Assembly (NCBI RefSeq): GCF_010614725.1
Contig: NZ_JAAEHL010000007.1
Coordinates: 248,001-312,000, forward strand
Source: Flavobacterium ajazii
Lineage (GTDB): Bacteria; Bacteroidota; Bacteroidia; Flavobacteriales; Flavobacteriaceae
Length of the DNA stretch: 64,000 nucleotides
Direction: 5' to 3'
This document shows positions 42,919-50,659 of the stretch, piece by piece (position 1 is the first letter of the stretch; each line of letters starts with the position of its first letter). Under the pieces are notes generated by a model. It was not told the origin of the DNA, ran no database searches, and worked only from the letters and a program-made list of their open reading frames with translations. The translations under genes and the position numbers were made by a program.

Positions 42919-44853
42919 ATGGCATTTTCAAGTTTATTTCGAAAAAAGACAGTACAGGATATCCTGAAACAAGTTGCACAAAATGAAACTGATGGACACA
43001 ATGCATTAGGAAAACATTTGACCACAAGGGATTTGACCGCTTTTGGAATTGCCGCTATCGTGGGAGCCGGTATTTTCAGTACAATCGGAAAAGCCAGCGC
43101 CGACGGGGGACCTGCTGTTATCTTTTTGTTTTTGTTTACCGCACTGGCTTGTGGTTTTGCTGCTTTTGCCTATGCTGAATTTGCTTCAATGGTTCCTGTT
43201 TCCGGAAGTGCGTATACCTATTCATATGTTGCTTTTGGCGAATTAATTGCGTGGATTATTGGCTGGGCACTAATCATGGAATATGCCGTCGGAAATATAA
43301 CTGTCGCCATATCCTGGAGTGACTATTTTACCGGATTGCTCCAAAGCCGTGGGATCGTTTTACCGCAATGGATTCAGATGGATTATTTAACTGCTTCTAA
43401 CGGTTTTAAAGATGCGATGGCATTGATGCAGGGTGGAAAAACTTTTGAAAATTTAGATTCAGGATTACAGGCAGCTTATATGGCCTGGACTACTGCACCA
43501 ACAATTGGTTCTTTCCATTTTGTTGCAGACCTTCCGGCTTTGTTTATTATTGTTTTAATTACAGCTTTGGTTTACAGAGGAATGAAAGAATCCCGTAACG
43601 CCAGTAACTTAATGGTGGTTGTAAAACTTTGTATTGTCCTTTTGGTAATTGCAGTTGGAGCTTTCTATGTGGACACAACCAATTGGGATCCGTTTGCACC
43701 AAATGGTGTTGGAGGAGTTTTAAAAGGTGTTTCGGCCGTTTTCTTTGCTTATATTGGTTTTGACGCCATTTCTACAACCGCCGAAGAGTGTAAAAATCCA
43801 CAGCGTGATTTGCCACGCGGAATGATGTGGGCGATTATCATCTGTACGATTTTATATATTGCCATAACTTTGGTTTTAACCGGAATGGTAAGCTATAACG
43901 AATTGAATGTTGGTGACCCATTGGCATTTGTTTTCGAAAAATTAGATTTAAAATGGATGTCCGGAATTATCGCAGTAAGTGCCGTTGTGGCAATGGCGAG
44001 TGTTTTACTGGTTTTCCAAATGGGACAGCCTCGTATCTGGATGAGTATGAGCCGTGACGGTTTATTACCTAAAAAGTTTTCTACAGTGCATCCAAAATTC
44101 AAAACGCCTTCTTTTGCGACTATCGTAACGGGGTTTGTTGTGGCAGTTCCGGCTTTGTTTCTGAATTTAACAATGGTAACCGACTTATGCAGTATCGGAA
44201 CTTTGTTTGCCTTTGTACTGGTTTGTGCGGGAGTTTTGGTATTGCAGAACAAACCTGAAATCCCAAGAGGAAAATTCAAAACGCCTTATATCAATTCAAA
44301 ATATATTCTGCCGGCCTTACTTGCTGCCGGTTTGTATTACGCTTTTGCTTTCAACAATAAAGCGACTATGGCTTTCATCAATAACGAAGCACAGACTTTT
44401 GATGCAACCACCATCATTACTTCCTTAAACAAAGAAGAATCGGTAAAAGTTCTGAATTATTTAGAAAGTATCGATGTTAAAAACAAAACAGCCGAAACTT
44501 CAGATTTGGAGCATCTGTTAAGCCAATATCAGGATGATGAAACAAAATATGCAGAAGTTGTAAAAGGATTACCTATTCATGATTCTCTTAAATATGAAAC
44601 CGGATTCAGTTTATTCAAACACAAAATCCCAATGTGGATTTTCCTTTTTGTTTTGGTGGGATTAGCGATCTGGGCATTTAGAAAAAACCTTTCTTTAATT
44701 CCGCTTTTAGGATTAATCTGCTGTCTTTACATGATGGCCGAATTAAGTGTCTGGAACTGGATTTACTTTACGATTTGGTTATTAATTGGATTGTTTATCT
44801 ACTTTACTTACAGCCGAAAAAATAGTAAACTGAACTTTGTGGAGAAGATTTAA
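42919..44853 (+). CDS. APC-family amino-acid permease with periplasmic insertion
   Basis: 644 residues with about 12-14 helices. The APC core is clear: LTAFGIAAIVGAGIFSTIG, GPAVIFLFLFTALACGFAAF, and the region VKGVSAVFFAYIGFDAISTTAEE-like FFAYIGFDAISTTAEECKNP typical of cationic amino-acid transporters (YfnA/CAT type). An unusual hydrophilic segment of about 80 residues (roughly 480-560, TFDATTIITSLNKEESVKVL onwards) lies between late helices and makes the protein longer than the family's roughly 480 residues. The substrate is not certain; cationic or branched amino acids are likely. It stands alone on the plus strand. Confidence 0.88.
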   Translation: MAFSSLFRKKTVQDILKQVAQNETDGHNALGKHLTTRDLTAFGIAAIVGAGIFSTIGKASADGGPAVIFLFLFTALACGFAAFAYAEFASMVPVSGSAYTYSYVAFGELIAWIIGWALIMEYAVGNITVAISWSDYFTGLLQSRGIVLPQWIQMDYLTASNGFKDAMALMQGGKTFENLDSGLQAAYMAWTTAPTIGSFHFVADLPALFIIVLITALVYRGMKESRNASNLMVVVKLCIVLLVIAVGAFYVDTTNWDPFAPNGVGGVLKGVSAVFFAYIGFDAISTTAEECKNPQRDLPRGMMWAIIICTILYIAITLVLTGMVSYNELNVGDPLAFVFEKLDLKWMSGIIAVSAVVAMASVLLVFQMGQPRIWMSMSRDGLLPKKFSTVHPKFKTPSFATIVTGFVVAVPALFLNLTMVTDLCSIGTLFAFVLVCAGVLVLQNKPEIPRGKFKTPYINSKYILPALLAAGLYYAFAFNNKATMAFINNEAQTFDATTIITSLNKEESVKVLNYLESIDVKNKTAETSDLEHLLSQYQDDETKYAEVVKGLPIHDSLKYETGFSLFKHKIPMWIFLFVLVGLAIWAFRKNLSLIPLLGLICCLYMMAELSVWNWIYFTIWLLIGLFIYFTYSRKNSKLNFVEKI

Positions 44854-44893
44854 GTTAAGAGTTATAAGTTAGTGGCTATTATAGAAGAAAATC

Positions 44894-45307
44894 ATGATTA
44901 AAATAGAATTTGAAAAACCGAATATAGAAACTTGTGACTGTTGCGGAAAGGAAACAATAAAACTGACAAGATTTGTTTATAAGGATGCTGATGCTTTTGC
45001 AATTTATTACATAAAATTCACCAAAGATCATGACGAAAAAATTGCTACAGGAATAATCAGTATTGGAGATTGGGGAACTGACGAAGAACCGAAAAATAGA
45101 TTCTCATTTCCATTTAGAATTTGGACGAATAGTGACAATTTTCAAATCGGACTAATCGATAAGGAAGAGTCTCCATGGAAACAAAGTTTACTCGGAAAAA
45201 TATTGGACAGAAAAGATGCTTTGAAACATCCTTGGATAAGCGAAGTATTCCATATTACAGATCATATTGTTCTTGAAGATAAAGAAGTGGTTGAATATTT
45301 CATGTAA
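44894..45307 (+). CDS. Small unknown protein with CxCC motif
   Basis: 137 residues, acidic, no signal peptide and no membrane segment. Near the N-terminus CDCCGKETI looks like a metal-binding knuckle with only one Cys pair visible; the centre (FSFPFRIWTNSDNFQIGLIDKEESPWKQS) and the end (HPWISEVFHITDHIVLEDKEVVEYF) are mixed alpha/beta. I do not recognise the family. Such proteins occur as immunity-like or unknown genes near toxin-related loci, but no toxin is nearby. It starts 40 bp after the permease gene and ends with a structured spacer before the DUF695-like gene. Confidence 0.7.
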   Translation: MIKIEFEKPNIETCDCCGKETIKLTRFVYKDADAFAIYYIKFTKDHDEKIATGIISIGDWGTDEEPKNRFSFPFRIWTNSDNFQIGLIDKEESPWKQSLLGKILDRKDALKHPWISEVFHITDHIVLEDKEVVEYFM

Positions 45308-45332
45308 AAATAACAGCCACTAACAGCTACAA

Positions 45333-45395
45333 CGGATTTGAGCAATAGACTTAATGGAAAAATGGTTTTGTATTTGGAATGATTTGGCAAATCCG
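45333..45395. repeat. Palindromic spacer between two unknown genes
   Basis: CGGATTTG (45333-45340) pairs with CAAATCCG (45388-45395), within a longer spacer that opens with AACAGCTACAACGG and closes with GCAGAACGTTATACG. This resembles spacers I associate with small-gene cassettes in Bacteroidota, but the match is from memory and the recombination-site consensus is not met. No gene lies in 45308-45607. Confidence 0.35.
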
Positions 45396-45448
45396 AGGAA
45401 TGGGCTTAATTTAGTCCCAAACCCGCTATAGTAGCAGAACGTTATACG

Positions 45449-45485
45449 AAAGCCGTTTTGAGAAATTCTCAGAATGGCTTTTTTA
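45449..45485 (+). terminator. Terminator after the CxCC protein
   Basis: AAAGCCGTTTTGAGA (45449-45463) pairs with 45467-45481 (two mismatches), loop AAT, followed by Ts. It is about 140 bp after the stop codon at 45307. Confidence 0.6.
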
Positions 45486-45577
45486 TGGATTTCTATTTAA
45501 CTTATTTACCACCAGCATGTTCTAAAACAGCTTTTATTTTCATAGAAATATTCTTATGTTTTAAAAACGCTTTTTCT

Positions 45578-45585
45578 TAAGTTTG
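45578..45585 (+). promoter_or_regulatory. -7 box of the DUF695-like gene
   Basis: TAAGTTTG matches TAnnTTTG, 22 nt before the ATG at 45608. No exact TTTG lies 18-21 nt upstream. Confidence 0.45.
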
Positions 45586-45607
45586 TTTGTAATTTAATTT
45601 TTAATAA

Positions 45608-46702
45608 ATGAGTTTTCTTGATAAAATATTAGGCAAAAAAGAGACTCCAATACAATCTAATAATGATTTTTGGAATTGGTTTTTAAAACATGAAAAAGAG
45701 TTTTTTAAAACTGTTCAAAGTGGGGAGAATATACACAAAGGCTTTTTCGATAAACTGGCTCCAAAGCTGGATGAAATTCATGGCGGAATTTATTTTCTTA
45801 CCGGAATGTTTGATGACCAGACAGCCGAATTAGTTCTAACGCCTGACGGAGTCATCAGAAATATTTACGCAATCGAGGAATTGGTAAATGCTGCTCCTAA
45901 AATTGAAGGATGGAGGTTTACTGCTCTTAAACCCGCATCAGATATAAAAGATGTAAGTATTAACTATGAAGGCTTTAAAATCAACAAAGACAATTTAAAG
46001 TTCTATCCAAACATTCACGAAAGTTATCCTGATGAAATAGACTTAACTATTGTTTATGATGATTTTGAGGAAGAAAAGAAATCATTTGCGACGAATGGCG
46101 TTTATATTTTCTTAGACAATTATTTAGGTGAATTACATTCGGTTACTTTGATTGACAACATGAAAATTGTCGGATCAAATGATATTTCGGAAGAATTAAT
46201 TCCGATTGAAAAATTAAAAGATTATTTGATTTGGAGAGAGAAGGAATTTGTTGAAAAGTATGAAGGAACAAGACATAATACAGAGAATGATGGTTATGCT
46301 AATTTTGAAGGCAAAAAGCAGGATGGTGCTGTCGTTTTAGCGTTAATAAATACAACGTTAATTCAATGGGATAAAAAAGCATCACATCCATGGGTTTTTA
46401 TTGTTGCAATACCATTTGAAGACTGCAATAATGGCGGATTACCGGATGAAAAAACATATAAACTGTTAGAAGAAATTGAAGAAGAAATTGTACAGATGTT
46501 ACCGGATTCTGATGGCTTTTTAAATATCGGAAGAGAGACAGCCAATAACAAAAGAGAAATCTTTTTTGCCTGCAAAGACTTCAGAAAACCTACAAAAGTT
46601 GCTGACGAATTAATAAAAAAGTACCGTAGCGTTTTTGAAATAAGCTACGAAATCTACAAAGACAAATATTGGCAGTCATTTAGACATTTCGAACAAAATT
46701 AA
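45608..46702 (+). CDS. DUF695-like protein with N-terminal extension
   Basis: 364 residues, cytoplasmic, no signal or membrane segment. The C-terminal part (about 240-360) resembles DUF695: ALINTTLIQWDKKASHPWVFIVAIP, LPDEKTYKLLEEIEEEIVQML, SDGFLNIGRETANNKREIFFACKDF. The N-terminal 230 residues (NNDFWNWFLKHEKEFFKTVQSGENI, then a possible DUF-type ligand domain) are unidentified to me. The function is unknown. It is preceded by a promoter box and followed by a clear terminator, so it is a single-gene transcript. Confidence 0.75.
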   Translation: MSFLDKILGKKETPIQSNNDFWNWFLKHEKEFFKTVQSGENIHKGFFDKLAPKLDEIHGGIYFLTGMFDDQTAELVLTPDGVIRNIYAIEELVNAAPKIEGWRFTALKPASDIKDVSINYEGFKINKDNLKFYPNIHESYPDEIDLTIVYDDFEEEKKSFATNGVYIFLDNYLGELHSVTLIDNMKIVGSNDISEELIPIEKLKDYLIWREKEFVEKYEGTRHNTENDGYANFEGKKQDGAVVLALINTTLIQWDKKASHPWVFIVAIPFEDCNNGGLPDEKTYKLLEEIEEEIVQMLPDSDGFLNIGRETANNKREIFFACKDFRKPTKVADELIKKYRSVFEISYEIYKDKYWQSFRHFEQN

Positions 46703-46706
46703 GCTA

Positions 46707-46746
46707 CAAAGCCGTTCTGAATCATTTCCGGAACGGCTTTGTTTTT
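46707..46746 (+). terminator. Terminator between DUF695-like and nucleosidase genes
   Basis: CAAAGCCGTTC (46707-46717) and its perfect complement (46731-46741) with a 13-nt loop, then TTTTTC. It lies 5 bp after the stop at 46702 and, read on the minus strand, could also stop the convergent nucleosidase gene. Confidence 0.75.
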
Positions 46747-46780
46747 CTTTAATTGTCTAAATTAAATTTATCAAGGACAA

Positions 46781-47389
46781 TCAAGCTTCTGTTACTTTAT
46801 CTTTTTTATTTATTTTCAAAAGTTTTCCAAAAGCTACTGCTGCTTTGTGTACCTGAACCGACCAGTCTTCTGCCGCATTATCATCGGCACCGTCTGAAAT
46901 ATATTTTAAACATAAAAACGGAATATTTTCTTTCATAGCAATCATAGCCAAGGCATAAGCTTCCATATCTACAACATTATACAAGACTTCGGCATGAGCC
47001 ATTTCAAAACTATCACCCGTTCCACAAATTCCTTCCGGCAGACCTTCCATTTTTAAGCCATATTCCAGAACCGGAGGCAGCCCGGACAAAGGGGTTTCAT
47101 ACAGCTGAAAGCCCAAACCACGTACATCCATATCTCGTTGAATAAATTTGGTACAGCAGACAACGTCTCCTTTCTGAAAAAAATTACTTCCGGCAGAGCC
47201 CAGGTTAATAATTAATGACGGCTTTTTATGCAAAATAGCTTTAGACAATTCGTACGCTGCATTTACCTTCCCTATCCCTGTTATGATTGTATTGCATTCA
47301 TCAAAAACATCAGCAGCCTCAGATGCCAATGCAAAACTGAATAATGTGTTTTCTAATAAAAATGACTGTTCTCTGTCTATTGTTATCAT
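46781..47389 (-). CDS. Nucleosidase (MTAN/futalosine-hydrolase-like)
   Basis: 202 residues from the ATG at 47389; the frame is open upstream to about 47452, but the extension (MWCKKKVIGY) is atypical and the ATG follows a good -7 box. Family marks are TIITGIGKVNAAYELSKAIL, LIINLGSAGSNFF, CGTGDSFEMAHAEVLYNVVDMEAYALAMIA and YISDGAD, the purine-nucleoside phosphorylase/MTAN fold with the catalytic Glu and Asp. It likely cleaves the glycosidic bond of MTA/SAH or futalosine in salvage or menaquinone synthesis. The exact substrate is not decidable. Confidence 0.82.
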   Translation of the reverse strand: MITIDREQSFLLENTLFSFALASEAADVFDECNTIITGIGKVNAAYELSKAILHKKPSLIINLGSAGSNFFQKGDVVCCTKFIQRDMDVRGLGFQLYETPLSGLPPVLEYGLKMEGLPEGICGTGDSFEMAHAEVLYNVVDMEAYALAMIAMKENIPFLCLKYISDGADDNAAEDWSVQVHKAAVAFGKLLKINKKDKVTEA

Positions 47390-47411
47390 TCGCTTTATTT
47401 TTTTGAATATG

Positions 47412-47419
47412 CAAAAATA
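47412..47419 (-). promoter_or_regulatory. -7 box of the nucleosidase gene
   Basis: Minus-strand TATTTTTG (TAnnTTTG), 22 nt before the ATG at 47389. No clear TTTG 18-21 nt upstream. Confidence 0.4.
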
Positions 47420-47570
47420 GCAATATCCAATAACTTTTTTTTTACACCACACTCTTTTTACTCTATTTATAAAATTGAGAATGCCGCTCTTTCACAAAAA
47501 AAGTGTTATTTTTACACTTATATCAATTTTTAAAAGAGAAAATTTTACTAACAACCAACCAAAAACCACA

Positions 47571-49526
47571 ATGAGATTATTTCTAATCAGTCTATTTTTT
47601 GTGTCTCTGACAAATTCGTTTCAGGCACAGTCTGTATCCGCTTTAAGTCCTGATAAAAACATTAAACTTGAGGTTTTCGTTTCAGACGGAAATGCTTACT
47701 ACAGTCTGTTTTATCAAAAAGATCAATTCCTTGACAAATCAGCTTTGGGGCTTGTAAGTTCTGCAGGAGACTTCTCAAAAGGGCTAAAACTTGCTGATCA
47801 TACCTCAGCTAAAATTCAGGAATCTTATCAGCTGAACCGCTCAAAAGTCAGTCAGGTTAATTATAAGGCAAACGAGTTAAAATGCATTTTTACGAATCCT
47901 GCAAACGATACCCTAAATATAATTTTCAGAGTTACAAATACTGATGTAGCTTTCAGTTACCTAATTCCAAAAAGCAAAAAAAATAATGCTGACTGTACTG
48001 TTGAAAAAGAAATAACAGGTTTTAAACTTCCAATAGGCACAACCACTTTTATTACACCACAGGCTCCGCCATCAAGTGGCTGGCAAAAAACAAAACCGTC
48101 TTATGAAGAAGAATACACCAGAGAAGAACCTGTTAGAACAAAATCACAATACGGTCTGGGTTACACTTTTCCGGCACTGTTTCATTTGGATGATAAAGGA
48201 TGGCTTCTAATTTCTGAAACCGGTGTCAGCGATACTTACGTAGGAACCCGGTTAAGCGATGCCAGTTCAGACGGAATTTACACCGTTACTTTTCCTCAGG
48301 AAGGCGAAAACAACAATCAGGGACCTGTTACGGCTACTGCAGTTTTACCAATGCAAACTTCGTGGAAAACCATTACACTGGGCAGAACGTTAAAACCAAT
48401 TGTTGAATCGACTGCTTCAACAGATGTGGTAAAACCGCTTGTAAAAACTTCAAAAATATTTGATGCAGGCCGTGCAAGCTGGAGCTGGATTGTCTGGCAG
48501 GACGAAAGCTGCAACTATAACGACCAGAAGATTTTTATTGACCTTGCAGCCGATATGAAATGTGAGTTTATCTTAATTGATGCACTTTGGGATACTAATA
48601 TTGGAAAAGAAAAAATGGCTGAACTTATCAATTATGCCAAATCTAAAAATGTTGGTGTTCTGCTTTGGTACAATTCTAACGGAAACTGGAATACTGCTCC
48701 ACAGACTCCAAAAGACAAAATGAACACCGCTGAAGCCAGACGTAAAGAAATGCAATGGCTGCAGGAAATTGGCGTAAAAGGCTTAAAAATAGATTTTTTT
48801 GGCGGAGATAAACAGACCACAATGAAACTGTACCACGATATACTTACCGATGCAGCAGAATTTGGACTGAACATCAATTTTCATGGTACTACTCTTCCAC
48901 GCGGATGGGAAAGAATGTATCCTAATTATATGACAAGCGAAGCAGTACTGGCATCTGAAAATCTGGTTTTTCAGCAGGCGTTTAGTGACCGCTATCCTTC
49001 TACAGCCACTATTTATCCTTTTACCAGAAATGCTGTAAGCTCAATGGATTTTGGACCGGTTTTCCTTAACAAGCGTCTGCACCGAAATCCTAATAAGGGA
49101 ACAATTCGTAAAACTACTGATGCTTTTGAAATGGCAACAGCTGTTATCTTTTTCTCTGCCGTTCAGCATTGGGGATTAACACCTGAAAATTTAAAGGAAA
49201 AGCCTGCATATTTATTTGATTACCTGAAAAGTGTTCCGACTGTATGGGATGAAACCCGTTTTATAGAAGGTTATCCAGGAAAATATTGTGTGATTGCCCG
49301 CAGAAAAAACACAAAATGGTATATCGCAGCTATCAACGGGGAAAACAGTACTAAAAAAATCACTGTAAATCTGCCGATGCTTAAAGGTAAAAATGTCTCT
49401 ATTATTTCTGATATTTCTGATGGTAACGGGCAGGAATCAAAATTTAGTACTCAGAAGTTTGGTAAGGAAACTAAATTCAATCTGGAACTTTCTGCCAATG
49501 GGGGAAGTGTATTATACATTCCTTAG
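47571..49526 (+). CDS. GH97 glycoside hydrolase, probably retaining (alpha-galactosidase-like)
   Basis: 651 residues from the ATG at 47571; the frame extends upstream to a TTG at 47475, but MRLFLISLFFVSLTNSFQAQ is a proper signal peptide. An N-terminal beta domain leads into a barrel with ASWSWIVWQDE, FILIDALWD, GVLLWYNSNGNWN and GVKGLKIDFFGGDKQ. D408 in that last motif is placed as a nucleophile and E463 (VLASE) lies 55 residues later, as I recall for the retaining GH97 alpha-galactosidase. SusB-type inverting members have Glu there instead. It acts on alpha-linked galactose or glucose in the periplasm. It stands alone, outside a SusCD cluster. Confidence 0.87.
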   Translation: MRLFLISLFFVSLTNSFQAQSVSALSPDKNIKLEVFVSDGNAYYSLFYQKDQFLDKSALGLVSSAGDFSKGLKLADHTSAKIQESYQLNRSKVSQVNYKANELKCIFTNPANDTLNIIFRVTNTDVAFSYLIPKSKKNNADCTVEKEITGFKLPIGTTTFITPQAPPSSGWQKTKPSYEEEYTREEPVRTKSQYGLGYTFPALFHLDDKGWLLISETGVSDTYVGTRLSDASSDGIYTVTFPQEGENNNQGPVTATAVLPMQTSWKTITLGRTLKPIVESTASTDVVKPLVKTSKIFDAGRASWSWIVWQDESCNYNDQKIFIDLAADMKCEFILIDALWDTNIGKEKMAELINYAKSKNVGVLLWYNSNGNWNTAPQTPKDKMNTAEARRKEMQWLQEIGVKGLKIDFFGGDKQTTMKLYHDILTDAAEFGLNINFHGTTLPRGWERMYPNYMTSEAVLASENLVFQQAFSDRYPSTATIYPFTRNAVSSMDFGPVFLNKRLHRNPNKGTIRKTTDAFEMATAVIFFSAVQHWGLTPENLKEKPAYLFDYLKSVPTVWDETRFIEGYPGKYCVIARRKNTKWYIAAINGENSTKKITVNLPMLKGKNVSIISDISDGNGQESKFSTQKFGKETKFNLELSANGGSVLYIP

Positions 49527-49548
49527 AAGATTATCATTCATAAAAACC

Positions 49549-49580
49549 AAAAAAGTCACTCGTTTTGAGTGACTTTTTTT
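49549..49580 (+). terminator. Terminator of the GH97 gene
   Basis: AGTCACTC (49554-49561) pairs with GAGTGACT (49567-49574), A-run before and T-run after. It is 28 bp after the stop and is symmetric enough to act on both strands. Confidence 0.8.
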
Positions 49581-49676
49581 CGACTAAATCTATCTATTAA
49601 AAAAGGGGTATTGGGCATTTATATTGAAATAAAATTATTTTTCTGCTTAGTGCAAAAAGATAATGCATCGCTCAAA

Positions 49677-50366
49677 TTACGCTACAGTAATCTTTTTTAG
49701 CAAAGTATAACCATCGATATTATTTCCGGTAACAGAATCAGCCATATTTCCGGTTAAGCTATTCGAAAATATACTATCCTGTGTATTGGATGTGTCAGGC
49801 GCCCCATTATAACCATCAGCTGTATACACCGACATATAAGCCGAAACCGGAAAAGCAATTTGAGTGACCAAAAGTGATCTGCCTTCGGGAGTCAATATTT
49901 CAACATGAATATGAGGTGCTCTTCCCGAATACCAGCCCGGAAATATACTAATGAAAGAAACCTTTCCGTTTTGGTCTGTAGTCTGTCTTCCTCTTAAATA
50001 GTTAGCGCTGGTTTGTGTGTTATATTGAGAGTATAATCCGTCCTTGTCACATTGCCAGACATCTACAAATACATTCGCAAGCGGTGTACATCCGTTGCTT
50101 TGGTCTTCTATGGTCAGAGTCATTAAAAGTGCAACACCTGTCCTGTCGCCTATAATACTTGCCCTCACATACTGGACGGGAGTTAATATAGGAAACGGTC
50201 CTCTGGTTTCAGTTGGTGAAAGACTGCAATTGTCCCCCGAGTTATTACCTGTATCATCTGATGATTCGTTATCATTATCTTTTGAACAGGATGAAATAAC
50301 GGCTGGAAGTGCAATAATAGCCCCGAATCCAAAAAGACCACTTCTTAAAAACTTTTTTCTATCCAT
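49677..50366 (-). CDS. Intradiol-dioxygenase-like lipoprotein
   Basis: 229 residues. A lipobox (VISSC, C27) after MDRKKFLRSGLFGFGAIIAL makes it a membrane-anchored lipoprotein, probably outside the inner membrane. The core is the protocatechuate 3,4-dioxygenase fold: ADVFVDVWQCDKDGLYSQY-like VDVWQCDKDGLYSQYN and GWYSGRAPHIHVEI. All four expected Fe(III) ligands are present: Y112, Y146, H152, H154. A true catalytic role is thus possible, but cytoplasmic catechol enzymes do not carry lipoboxes, so substrate and role are unknown. It stands alone on the minus strand. Confidence 0.85.
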   Translation of the reverse strand: MDRKKFLRSGLFGFGAIIALPAVISSCSKDNDNESSDDTGNNSGDNCSLSPTETRGPFPILTPVQYVRASIIGDRTGVALLMTLTIEDQSNGCTPLANVFVDVWQCDKDGLYSQYNTQTSANYLRGRQTTDQNGKVSFISIFPGWYSGRAPHIHVEILTPEGRSLLVTQIAFPVSAYMSVYTADGYNGAPDTSNTQDSIFSNSLTGNMADSVTGNNIDGYTLLKKITVA

Positions 50367-50550
50367 AATTGGTATTGTGAAGCTAAATCTGAAATAATGC
50401 GGTTTGATTATTCTTAAAACAATTTAGCTATAAAAAACCCTACCTTTTTAATTTCATTTAAGATAAATTATTGAGACTTTTTATCATTATCCATCATAAT
50501 TTACTGATTATAAAACTCAAACGTAATCAGTTCATATTATAAAAGAGTAA

Positions 50551-50586
50551 AGCAAAAAAAAAGAGCTGTCGTAAAACAGCTCTTTT
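50551..50586 (-). terminator. Terminator of the M16 protease gene
   Basis: AAAAGAGCTGT (50559-50569) and its perfect complement 50576-50586 with a 6-nt loop, with an A-run at 50554-50562 that is a U-tract on the minus strand. It is about 75 bp after the stop at 50660. The rest of 50367-50659 holds nothing else. Confidence 0.8.
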
Positions 50587-50659
50587 AGGTTTTTCAAGTT
50601 AGTTGTATACGCTTACTAATTCAAAATACTTCTAAATGATATATGAAAAACCGATAATC

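Noticed and set aside
43893..44279. 128-residue minus-strand frame inside the amino-acid permease
   Set aside because: Antisense shadow.
45308..45460. Considered as an integron attC site
   Set aside because: The GTTRRRY and RYYYAAC core sites are not met and no integrase is seen. It is listed only as a weak repeat.
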